A stretch of 64,000 nt of DNA from Labilibaculum sp. (lineage in GTDB: Bacteria > Bacteroidota > Bacteroidia > Bacteroidales > Marinifilaceae), in the NCBI GenBank assembly GCA_016342745.1, contig JAEINT010000013.1, positions 107,671 through 171,670 on the forward strand, written 5' to 3'. The notes beneath the pieces were generated by a model that did not search any database, was not told the origin of the DNA, and saw only the letters and a list, made by a program, of their open reading frames with translations. Position numbers and translations under genes: made by a program. Shown here piece after piece: positions 42,401-49,617 of this stretch. Positions within the stretch are counted from its first letter, which is position 1; every line of letters starts with the position of its first letter.

Positions 42401-45151
42401 GAAGGCGTTTGGGATTTAGCAGGAACACTAGAAAGAACAGCTATTAATGGTTTGGTTACTTTTGATGATTTGTCTGCTTTTTCAACTGAGTTAATAACAG
42501 GTGCTGAAATTCTGTTCAGCTCAACTGATATAAATGGTGTTGTTTCAGATCCATTTGATATTCCTGATGTGACAACTCCTCCTGCTTTAACCGCAGCTGC
42601 AGATGCAACGGTCGATAATCCTTTTAAAATTACATTTGTCGAAGATTCTGTATGGAGAAATCGAATAAATGTAGTGACTGTAAACGATAGTGTTCTGCTT
42701 ACGGATAGTTACAATTTTTCACAAGCAGGAGAGCTTGAGTTGATTCCATCTGCATCTGAATTTTTGCAAAAGAATGGAAGCTTTGAAGTAATCGTGCAAT
42801 CTAGAGGATTTTCTCATGATACTGTGCAACAGGATATTCAGCATGGTGTAGCGGATAGTTTACTAATGTTGAAGCAGCCAACAGCTCCAGAAGTTAATGG
42901 AGATCTATTGGCACAACAACCTGAATTGAAATTGGCAGATCAGTATTTAAATGATTGTATAACAGATAATACAACCATGGTAAGCGTAGAAAAATATGAC
43001 AACAAAGCATGGGATCTGAGTGGAACTTTGGAAGTTTCGGCTGTTGAAGGTGCGGTTAATTTTACAGATCTTGTTGCAACCAGCGAAATAGCTATCGATT
43101 CAGCTTATCTTCAATTCTTATTTTCTGGAGATACTATCGTTTCAAGTTTATTTAGCTTGCCGGTTCCAATAATTGAATTGACTGCAGCCGCAGATGTTAC
43201 GGTTGATAATGAATTTACTATTGCCGCCAGTGATAATGCTAGTTGGAGAGATTCTATATCTGCAGTTAGTTTTGCTGGAGAAACCTTAGTCGATACTTCT
43301 TATTTGATTGAAGCGGGTAATATTACTTTCTATCCTTCTCTTGATTCAATATTGCAAATTGCAAGAACAGATACAATTGTTATACTTGCTAATGGATATG
43401 CTAATGCAATGGTTGAACAGACGATTGAACATGGTGTAGCGACAGAAATGGTAATTGTTAATCAGCCAATTGGACCTGAAAATAATGGCGATACTTTAAC
43501 ACAACAACCTAGCTTGCAATTAAAAGATCAGTATAATAATAATTGTGATAATGATAATGCAACACAGATTGTAACTGCCAAGTATTCTGATGGTAGTGAT
43601 ACGGATGTTGTTGACTTATGGGATTTAGGAGGTGTTAAAACAATAACAGCTATTGAAGGTCTTGTGAAATATTTGGACTTAACTGCTACAAGTGAAAATA
43701 GAGTAGAAGGGGCAAGATTACTTTTTACTTCTGATGCTCTTCCAAATGTTGTATCTGATAGTTTTGATATTGTAATTCCACCACCACCAGTTATTGTTGG
43801 TAATCCAAATGCAAATGTGGATGAAAGTTTCTTTGTAGAATTTACTGATAATAAAACGTGGAGATCTTTAATTGATGATATACGTTATGGAATTCGAAGT
43901 TTAGAAGGAAGGTATGATATTTCGGTACCAGGCAGGATTACTTTTGATCCAGCGGTAACATCAATTCTTCAAAAATCTGGAGTTGATTCGATATATATTT
44001 ATTCTCAAAATTACGATACCGTTCGATTTGAGCAAGTATTGCATCATGGAAAATCGAAGTATCTTGTAATTCTGAAGGAACCATCAGCGCCATTAACTAA
44101 TGGAGATGCCTTTTTAAGACAGCCACAGCTGCAGTTACAAGATCAGTATAGAAACTATTGCGAAACAGATAACGAAACGCCAATAGCGGTTAAAAAAGGT
44201 GATGATGGTGATTGGACACTTTCTGGTACATTCACACAGATAGCAGTAGAAGGACTAGTTAGCTATACTGATTTGTCAGCAACAAGTACTATGGAAGTTG
44301 AGGGGGCACGTCTCGAATTTGAAGGGACTGGTATTATACCAAAGCTGTCTCAGTCATTTACAATTCCAGAGCCACAAGTGAATAGAGCTGGAGAAGCGAA
44401 TGCTAATCCCGAACTGGTTTGTTATGGCGAAAATTCGAGCATAACACTCGTTGGGTTCGATGGAACAATTCAGTGGCAGAAGTACAATGAATTAGATGAA
44501 GTTTTTGTTGATGTAGATGGTGAAACTTCGGAAATCTTCGTTACAGATGAAGTTGTTGAAAATGCAATATATCGTGCTATGGTTAGCAAAGAAGGATTTA
44601 CTACTCAGTATTCCAATTCTGTAACAGTGAGTCCAATAGAAGCTCCAATCGCTGATTTTACATTCGAAATGGAATACAATCAAGTTGAATTCACAAATTT
44701 AAGTGTTAATGCAACTTCGATCGTTTGGGATTTTGGTGATGGTATGATAAGTAGCGATTTTGAGCCAAGCCATTCATTTGTTTTGGATAATTCAGAAGGA
44801 ACGGGTTATATTGTTACGCTTACAGCTTCCAACGAGGCTTGTCCTGATAGTGAAAAACAACAACAAATATTCATCACTACTGGCATAAATGAACTGCTTT
44901 CTCAAGAAAGTATTGCTGTTTATCCAAATCCAAGTCGAGGTGAGTTTTTTGTAGAGCTTTCTAGTTCAGATAAAGATGGAATTTTGAGGATTTTCGATCA
45001 GTCAGGTAAGCTCGTTGCTACCCGAAAAATCGAGACTTCGCTTCAGAAGAATCGCATGGCTTTTGATTTGTCGAATTTAAGAGGGGGAGTTTACTTCCTA
45101 ACCATCCAATATTCTAATAGAGTAGTACGGACGAAACTGATAATTCAATAA
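36494..45151 (+). CDS. Giant secreted repeat protein with T9SS C-terminal signal
   Basis: 2885 residues. Signal peptide (MKKYLLLGYLCVFSTILFAQ). Then 13 tandem units of about 200 residues (starting near 22, 224, 425, 630, 829, 1030, 1229, 1430, 1629, 1829, 2029, 2229, 2431). Each unit pairs a DUF1533/haemoglobin-interacting-like half (ATVD..F.I.F....W, ending with a GYA.A.V.QEI-type strand) with an Ig-like half (QP....NGG.L..QP.L.L.DQY.N.CT, then W.LGGT and FTDL.A.S). After the repeats come a short Ig-like domain, a PKD domain (VWDFGDG, about 2720-2800) and a type IX sorting domain (VYPNPSRGEFFVEL...KLIIQ). Probable cell-surface adhesin or ligand-binding filament; haem binding is unproven. Confidence 0.88.
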   Translation: MKKYLLLGYLCVFSTILFAQLDPPVLTANGSATVDASFVITFTEVAGWEAVTSPEPIVTYNGVTLTKDTDYTLSYDPNELTLIPSGGNTALQTSGTANVTIDVDGYNQAIVEQIIGHGAPTKLGVETEPVADIVNGSAFSTQPVVEVQDQYGNRCTSDGPREITVAKADGGTWTLGGTLVQNADTGLLTYSDLSATSNVVVSTAQISFSADVTAVNSATFNIPLTSPPPLTAGTDNDIDSDIVILFTDDGNWADSIQTLSYRGTVLTVTTDYVVDKGVGTISLKPGGGNSVLQAAGAGNVEITANTYSVATVSQTLTHGAASQLSITTQPTAPGSNGGVLATQPILQLKDQYNNNCTTDGTSTVTLSETGDGTWTVGGTNPAASSGIITFTDLTASSNVEVANATLTFEIASFALASDAFAIPVNPSPALTAATDPTVDANFNINYANDATWETSIASVSYNGSSLALGTDYTIDTGSNFITFIPSGGNSELQTPHDGITNSEIRIVANGYADATIDQELGHGAASQFLITTQPTAPASNGGVLGTQPVLQLQDQYNNNCTTDGTSTVTLSETGDGTWTVGGTNPAASSGVITFTDLAATSDVKVDNATITFDLGSFSLESNAFIIDVNAAPTLTAALGATVDDPFEISYSDNVYWESNIDSIKFNGNIVPLSAYSFNSTTNKITFTPSADPSLQTAISANLEIFVATYGVASVTQEIGHGAAVKIAMQVEPVASAVNGDPFTTQPIVEIQDQYDNVCTTNSSVSITASEDDPGNWTLGGATVGTVNSGVLAYADLTASSNSAVTNAYISFTATGLTGEGSATFNLGQNSPPTDFAAATNATVDGTFTITFTNTNDWQTEITSVTYDGNAVDAGAINTTIDGQIIFDPSLSTALQVAGNNDFVFVASGFSNSSLTQEIGHGVPTAIKVNVEPTAPASNGGLLVQQPEIISQDQYQNTCTGDNATTISVVKGDTGDWTLGGSPNQTLANGAFVYTDLSATSDAAVSGAFLTFSSGSFSDVNSASFDIPVNAVPSITEATNATVDNEFSINFNDDATWRGNITDIQYDGNSLPSLAFEAGNVGRITFKPAESALLQVAGSELITIISSGYANAEFTQEIGHGSVADLFVSTQPIGPNSNGGSLVTQPIVHLHDQYDNICTTDNTTNISSATSGGTWTLGGTGDLTSSAGIFTFTDLTASSSAELTTATITFSAFSLTDVVSTVFTIPSLDASPTLLASSTATVDASFEVTFSANADWQLAIDSIRYDSNLIDPAAYNNSQSGKIIFDPSLDSDLQVADTKDLVVYAQGYANASVSQEIKHGAANTLNIVLEPSAPAENGALLANQPAITIRDQYGNDCTSENTIELTAAKGDTNDWNLGGTLVKQAVNGSVSYSDLTASSSAAVTGAFIAFSASGLTTVNSTTFDIPDLTAAPVLTAATEANVDEDFTITFTDNAAWRDQITEIKYGTEVLPAAAYDATVAGEITFKPAESTILQAVANEYLFIVSTSFLKDSVQQEISHGAASMIVITTQPFGPQNNGDEFRTQPIVKIQDQYLNDCTTNNEQEIEANATGGSWIIDGTTSIMVTNGIVEFTDLTARSTDLVSDATITFSGTGLTSQESDSFLIPAPLFAPSLISSTSATVDSLFDVTFSTNADWQGNIDSISYGGTLLSSDAFDKTQSGKIVFDPSKDDEMQVAATKEILVYSRGFQDATVDQEIKHGVPDTLLVETQPEAPLINGGTLDLQPKISVRDQYDNACSDENAYEVTVVNGDGQNWTLGGTVTQAVSGGVINYKDLSVSSDLAITGAFLSFTGAGITSVNSDPFDIPALQNPPNLSAQFDATVDADFELGFFGIDDSWPTSIEMITYEGDTLPSSAYDVESDKIVFHVSEDTLLQKAGVFNIAIKALGYSDATVEQTVGHGVATAMNITQQPLAPPANGDLLAQQPILEFYDQYSNLCDSDNERIITVSRNDEGVWDLAGTLERTAINGLVTFDDLSAFSTELITGAEILFSSTDINGVVSDPFDIPDVTTPPALTAAADATVDNPFKITFVEDSVWRNRINVVTVNDSVLLTDSYNFSQAGELELIPSASEFLQKNGSFEVIVQSRGFSHDTVQQDIQHGVADSLLMLKQPTAPEVNGDLLAQQPELKLADQYLNDCITDNTTMVSVEKYDNKAWDLSGTLEVSAVEGAVNFTDLVATSEIAIDSAYLQFLFSGDTIVSSLFSLPVPIIELTAAADVTVDNEFTIAASDNASWRDSISAVSFAGETLVDTSYLIEAGNITFYPSLDSILQIARTDTIVILANGYANAMVEQTIEHGVATEMVIVNQPIGPENNGDTLTQQPSLQLKDQYNNNCDNDNATQIVTAKYSDGSDTDVVDLWDLGGVKTITAIEGLVKYLDLTATSENRVEGARLLFTSDALPNVVSDSFDIVIPPPPVIVGNPNANVDESFFVEFTDNKTWRSLIDDIRYGIRSLEGRYDISVPGRITFDPAVTSILQKSGVDSIYIYSQNYDTVRFEQVLHHGKSKYLVILKEPSAPLTNGDAFLRQPQLQLQDQYRNYCETDNETPIAVKKGDDGDWTLSGTFTQIAVEGLVSYTDLSATSTMEVEGARLEFEGTGIIPKLSQSFTIPEPQVNRAGEANANPELVCYGENSSITLVGFDGTIQWQKYNELDEVFVDVDGETSEIFVTDEVVENAIYRAMVSKEGFTTQYSNSVTVSPIEAPIADFTFEMEYNQVEFTNLSVNATSIVWDFGDGMISSDFEPSHSFVLDNSEGTGYIVTLTASNEACPDSEKQQQIFITTGINELLSQESIAVYPNPSRGEFFVELSSSDKDGILRIFDQSGKLVATRKIETSLQKNRMAFDLSNLRGGVYFLTIQYSNRVVRTKLIIQ
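37481..38280 (+). repeat. Near-identical adjacent repeat halves within the giant gene (units 2 and 3)
   Basis: Two stretches, about 37440-37680 and 38050-38280, encode almost the same protein (for example NNNCTTDGTSTVTLSETGD and WTVGGTNPAASSG in both) with only scattered, mostly synonymous base differences. Other units are much more diverged, so this pair is a recent duplication or conversion. Confidence 0.8.
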
Positions 45152-45193
45152 GAGACTCTCGCTGTAAAAACGATATTCTAATTAGAGTGCATG

Positions 45194-45248
45194 AATAGCA
45201 ATTTTGCTGCAGGACAATTTGTCCTCACGGCAAGCTTGCTATTTTTTT
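45194..45248 (+). terminator. Long rho-independent terminator after the giant gene
   Basis: AATAGCAA (45194-45201) pairs with TTGCTATT (45236-45243), enclosing a second stem GGACAA/TTGTCC, and is followed by a T-run. It lies 42 bases after the stop, so the giant gene is probably monocistronic. Confidence 0.85.
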
Positions 45249-45403
45249 ATAGTCTTTTTTCAAAGAAATAATAACACCAGGTGTGATTATTAGAAAAGTA
45301 AATATTCTAATGTTTAATAGATTATTTTAATAAATTTGTTAAACCTAATTAATGTTGATTTATATAAGTCAACAGGAACCTACTAATCCAAAAAAGATCA
45401 CAC

Positions 45404-46462
45404 ATGAAGAAAACTATTTTGCTTCTGACTTTTGCATTTGCTATTCTTGAAGGTTTTGCTCAAGCAGAAAACTCAAATTCAGTAGATGTAAAGGGAACTG
45501 AAAATGTTATTCAAAAAACACTAGGGAACCTTATTATTCAAACAATACCATCTGCTGTGAATATTGAAATACCTCAAATGGGTATTAAAGGGAATAAAAC
45601 TCAAGATTCTTTAATTTTAGAAGAGATTCATACAGGTAAGTATGATCTTATTTTTAGATTTAAAAAGAAGAAATTTAAATGTTCAGTTGAGGTTTTGGAT
45701 CAGAAGACGATTCATGTTTTAGTTGATGTTAAAAAGAAGAAATTTAGTGCTAAAGAAATAAACTATAAACCACACTTGCCAGATCCAGTGCCAATTGATC
45801 CAAATGAGGTCTTTGTTATTGTTGATGATATGCCTGAATTTCCGGGTGGACAAACTGAGTTGCAAAAATGGATTGCAATGAATGTAAACTACCCATTAAA
45901 GGCAATACAGAATGGAATTACAGGACGGGTTTTTACTAGTTGTGTCATAAATCAAGAGGGAAAGGTTGAAAATGTAAAAGTAATAAGATCAGTAAATCCT
46001 GATCTTGATGCTGAAGCGGTAAGAGTTATTACTAGCATGCCAACTTGGAAACCAGGAAGGCAAAATGGTCAATTAGCTAAAGTATCCTACACATTTCCAA
46101 TTAATTTTCAATTGTCGGATCCTACTCCAGTTAAGAAAGATACAAGTGAGGTATTTGTTATTGTTGATGAAATGCCCGAATTTCCAGGAGGTTCGAATGA
46201 ATGCCAAAAATGGATTGCAATGAATGTAGAGTATCCAGAAAGAGCAATGCTAAATGGAGTGATGGGAAAGGTATATATTAGTTTTGTGATTAATAAGGAT
46301 GGCATGGTTGAAAGCGTGAAAGTTATTCGATCTGTAGATCCAGATCTTGATAGCGCAGCAGTGAAAGTTATTAGTAATATGCCGATTTGGAAGCCCGGAC
46401 GGCATGGAGGAGAATTGGCTAAGGTTTCTTTTACATTTCCAATCAGTTTTTATATGGAATGA
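45404..46462 (+). CDS. Secreted protein with two tandem TonB C-terminal domains
   Basis: 352 residues. Signal peptide (MKKTILLLTFAFAILEGFAQ), a PEGA-like beta domain (about 40-115), then two TonB_C domains at about 134-240 and 248-352. They are closely similar: EVFVIVDDMPEFPGG / EVFVIVDEMPEFPGG, KWIAMNV in both, and WKPGRQNGQLAKVSYTFP / WKPGRHGGELAKVSFTFP. There is no N-terminal membrane anchor or proline-rich spanner, so it is not a standard energy-coupling TonB. Its tandem domains might dock to periplasmic partners or receptor TonB boxes. Confidence 0.85.
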   Translation: MKKTILLLTFAFAILEGFAQAENSNSVDVKGTENVIQKTLGNLIIQTIPSAVNIEIPQMGIKGNKTQDSLILEEIHTGKYDLIFRFKKKKFKCSVEVLDQKTIHVLVDVKKKKFSAKEINYKPHLPDPVPIDPNEVFVIVDDMPEFPGGQTELQKWIAMNVNYPLKAIQNGITGRVFTSCVINQEGKVENVKVIRSVNPDLDAEAVRVITSMPTWKPGRQNGQLAKVSYTFPINFQLSDPTPVKKDTSEVFVIVDEMPEFPGGSNECQKWIAMNVEYPERAMLNGVMGKVYISFVINKDGMVESVKVIRSVDPDLDSAAVKVISNMPIWKPGRHGGELAKVSFTFPISFYME

Positions 46463-46492
46463 TAGGTATTTAAAATGAATTTTTAAATATAA

Positions 46493-46522
46493 AAAAAAGG
46501 CTTTCCATCGGAAAGCCTTTTC
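46493..46522. terminator. Bidirectional terminator
   Basis: AAAAGGCTTTC pairs with GAAAGCCTTTT around a CATCG loop between the convergent TonB_C and rocD genes. A-run and T-run on the two sides allow use from both strands. Confidence 0.88.
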
Positions 46523-46541
46523 TATTTTATAATGATTTCGC

Positions 46542-47774
46542 TTATTCGAATTCAGCCATTGTTTTCTTGATGATTTCAAGGGCTTCACGTAATTGTTCTT
46601 CATTAATTGTCAATGGAGGAGCAAAACGAATAATGTGTCCATGAGTTGGTTTTGCTAGCATACCATTATCTCTTAGACGCATGCAAACATCCCAAGCTGT
46701 TTTACCATCCTTTGGCTTAATAACAACAGCATTTAGCAATCCTTTTCCGCGTACAAGTTCAATCATGTCTGATTTCACATTCTGTAATTCTTCGCGGAAG
46801 ATGATACCCATCGCTTCAGCATTTTCAGCTAATTTCTCTTCTTTAACAACTGTTAAGGCAGCCATAGCTACTTCGCAAGCAATTGGATTTCCACCAAATG
46901 TAGATCCGTGCTCACCTGGCTTAATGCAAAGCATGATATCATCATCAGCTAATACAGCAGATACAGGTACAACACCACCAGATATTGCTTTTCCGAGAAT
47001 CAATACATCTGGACGAACACCTTCATGATCAACAGCTAATAATTTACCAGTTCTTGCGATACCAGTTTGTACTTCATCTGCAACGAACAAAACATTGTTT
47101 TCTTTACAAAGCTTAGAAGCTTTCTTCAAGAAACCATCCTCAGGTACATATACACCAGCTTCACCTTGTATTGGTTCTACTAAGAATGCACATACGTTTG
47201 GATCTTTTAATTCTTTCTCCAATGCTTCAACATCGTTGTAAGGAATTACAACAAAGCCAGGAGTGAATGGTCCAAATCCTTTGTAAGAATCCGGATCAGT
47301 AGACATAGAGATAATGGTAATTGTACGACCGTGGAAGTTTCCATCACATACAATAATCTTAGCTTCATTATCTGGAATACCTTTTACATCATATCCCCAG
47401 CGGCGAACTAGCTTAAGAGCTGTTTCATCAGCTTCAGCGCCAGTGTTCATTGGTAAAACTTTATCGTATCCGAAGTATTTTGTTACAAATTCTTCATATT
47501 TTCCGAGGTTGTTGCTATAAAATGCACGAGAGGTTAGGGTTAGTTTTTGAGCTTGCTCAACAAGTGCATTTACAATTTTCGGGTGGCAGTGGCCCTGATT
47601 CACAGCTGAATAAGCTGAAAGGAAATCAAAGTATTGTTTTCCGTCAGTGTCCCATACATATACTCCTTCTCCACGTTCAAGAACTACAGGTAGTGGATGG
47701 TAATTGTGAGCACCAAATTTTGATTCTTTTTCCATGTAGTCTTTAGCAGTCATGGAAATTGTTGTATTAGACAT
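46542..47774 (-). CDS. rocD: Ornithine--oxo-acid aminotransferase
   Basis: PLP enzyme converting ornithine and 2-oxoglutarate to glutamate semialdehyde and glutamate. 410 residues, class III aminotransferase. [20 protein letters not shown] at the N-terminus, [46 protein letters not shown] and the PLP lysine in [10 protein letters not shown]. The [11 protein letters not shown] loop and the overall start and length match RocD better than ArgD. No other arginine genes are nearby. Confidence 0.93.
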   Translation of the reverse strand: MSNTTISMTAKDYMEKESKFGAHNYHPLPVVLERGEGVYVWDTDGKQYFDFLSAYSAVNQGHCHPKIVNALVEQAQKLTLTSRAFYSNNLGKYEEFVTKYFGYDKVLPMNTGAEADETALKLVRRWGYDVKGIPDNEAKIIVCDGNFHGRTITIISMSTDPDSYKGFGPFTPGFVVIPYNDVEALEKELKDPNVCAFLVEPIQGEAGVYVPEDGFLKKASKLCKENNVLFVADEVQTGIARTGKLLAVDHEGVRPDVLILGKAISGGVVPVSAVLADDDIMLCIKPGEHGSTFGGNPIACEVAMAALTVVKEEKLAENAEAMGIIFREELQNVKSDMIELVRGKGLLNAVVIKPKDGKTAWDVCMRLRDNGMLAKPTHGHIIRFAPPLTINEEQLREALEIIKKTMAEFE

Positions 47775-47893
47775 AATTGTGAAATTTAAAAGATTTGTAT
47801 TTTAGGATTAAACTCTTAAAATCCGATACGCCAAATTTGCAATTATTTTTTTATCTACCAACACTTTTGAAAGATTTTTTTATTTGTAATGTT

Positions 47894-47930
47894 AAAAAAA
47901 TAAAAAAGCCCTATGTTATCATAAGGCTCT
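47894..47930 (-). terminator. Rho-independent terminator after the PAS hybrid kinase gene
   Basis: AGCC-C-TATG (47907-47915) pairs with CATA-A-GGCT (47920-47928) and is followed on the minus strand by TTTTTTATTTTTTT. Confidence 0.8.
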
Positions 47931-48000
47931 ATATTAAATAAGGTGTTTTTTTATGATTATAAATAAATGTTCTGTTCCCAATGGAATCACGTCCTCTGCT

Positions 48001-49521
48001 TTAGGGTAGGTATTTAGCCATGCATTCAAGTAAATCACTTTTCTTGATGGGTTTTGCTAAATGATCTGAACAACCAGCTGCTAAGGAGTTTTCCTTATCC
48101 ACATTTAGGGCGTAAGCGGTTTGAGCAATGATGGTTAAGTTTGGTCTTTTCTCTTTAATGGACTTGGTGGCTTCTAGTCCGTTTATTTGAGGCATATTGA
48201 TGTCCATCAGTACAATGGATATTTCTGGATTTTGCAAGCATGAATTAATAGCTTCTTGTCCATTTTTAACCCATAAAATATTGATGTTTGTTTTTTGAAG
48301 GTATGCTTCAAGTATCTTAAAATTAGTAATTTGATCTTCCGCAATTATAACGGTGTAATTTTCCCAATGATAAGTTGTTGTAGTTTCTTCATTCTCAAAT
48401 TGATTTTCAGAAGTGAGTATGTTAGGGATGCTAAAGCTAACTGTTGTTCCGATGTCTTTTTCAGAACTAAACCATATTTTACCACCCAATAGTTCAATTT
48501 CTAACCTTGAAATATACATGCCAAGACCTGTGCCTCCATAATATTTCTGACCAGATTCATCTACTTGACGAAAGCGTTTGAATACTCGACTTTCATATTT
48601 CGAAGGAATCCCAATTCCGGTATCGGTAATTGAAAAGTGTATCGTGTCCTTGACAATTTCGTACGAGCAGTTTATGCTTCCTGTCTCTGTGAATTTTATT
48701 GAATTGTGAATCAGATTCTTAAAAATATTTCTGATTTTTATTTGATCGGAATTGATTAGATCATTTGGAGCTTCTAGGGCAAAAGAAAAGTTGAGTTCTA
48801 GATTTTCTTTTCCTTGTTCTTTAAGCATATCCAATCCATATTCTTTTATCTCTAAAAGCATTTCGTTCAGACGAATCTTTCTTTTGTTAGGCTTAGATAC
48901 TCTGCTTTCTAGCATCGAAACTTTAAGAAGATCTTCAATGATTCTTAATAATTGTAAGCCAGAGGTTTTTATTGAGTTTGCAAATTTTCCAACAGAAGGA
49001 TCATTTTGTGTATTTTCTAAGAGATCTGAGAATCCAATAATTGAATTTAAAGGTGTGCGCAGTTCATGACTCATGTTTTCAAGGAATGCATTTTTAAGAT
49101 TTTCAGCTTCCAATGCTTTATTCCAAGCCTTTGCAATTTCAAATTCTTTAACTTTTGTGTCTGTAATGTCTTGGAAAAGAACTTCTTCTATTAAGCCCTC
49201 ATTTTTATTGTCATACACCTCGCCAGTTATTTTTCCCAATCTCAATTCGCCATTTTTAAAAAATCGAAATTCAATATCCATTGCTTGTTGGTGCATTTGT
49301 TGCAATGAAACCAAAAAGAATTCTAAGTCCTCCGGGTGAATGTGCTTTACAATATCTTGTCGAGTAGGAGTGAGGCTTTGATCGCAATAGCCAAGTATAG
49401 AATAGGTTATGTTAGACCACCACATGTTATTGGTATTGTAATTGTAAATCCAATAGCCAATACCTGCAAGACGATGAATTTTATCAAGTTGTCTTAATTG
49501 AAGAGCTGTGTCGATTTTCAT
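48001..49521 (-). CDS. Soluble PAS-domain hybrid histidine kinase
   Basis: 506 residues, no membrane helix. PAS domain about 10-120 (IHRLAGIGYWIYNYNTNNMW, then HIHPEDLEFF), HisKA with LENMSHELRTPLNSIIGF (His at about 152), HATPase with DTGIGIPSKYESRVFKRFRQ and GGTGLGMYI, and a C-terminal receiver with the phospho-Asp in VLMDINMPQINGLEA (about 439). No output regulator is adjacent. It resembles the kinase at 23675-25621 in its kinase and receiver parts but has a cytosolic sensor. Confidence 0.88.
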   Translation of the reverse strand: MKIDTALQLRQLDKIHRLAGIGYWIYNYNTNNMWWSNITYSILGYCDQSLTPTRQDIVKHIHPEDLEFFLVSLQQMHQQAMDIEFRFFKNGELRLGKITGEVYDNKNEGLIEEVLFQDITDTKVKEFEIAKAWNKALEAENLKNAFLENMSHELRTPLNSIIGFSDLLENTQNDPSVGKFANSIKTSGLQLLRIIEDLLKVSMLESRVSKPNKRKIRLNEMLLEIKEYGLDMLKEQGKENLELNFSFALEAPNDLINSDQIKIRNIFKNLIHNSIKFTETGSINCSYEIVKDTIHFSITDTGIGIPSKYESRVFKRFRQVDESGQKYYGGTGLGMYISRLEIELLGGKIWFSSEKDIGTTVSFSIPNILTSENQFENEETTTTYHWENYTVIIAEDQITNFKILEAYLQKTNINILWVKNGQEAINSCLQNPEISIVLMDINMPQINGLEATKSIKEKRPNLTIIAQTAYALNVDKENSLAAGCSDHLAKPIKKSDLLECMAKYLP

Positions 49522-49617
49522 AAAAGAGTCAGGGTTAGTGTGTATGTTAAGTAGTAGTAGCTTTATGGGTTTAAAACATTAGGTTTTGTCGTTTGTTAAA
49601 TAGTAATTTATGTTTGA

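Noticed and set aside
36494..45151. Regular repeats read as a CRISPR or satellite array
   Set aside because: The 600-base periodicity lies in one open frame with diverged units and protein-level conservation.
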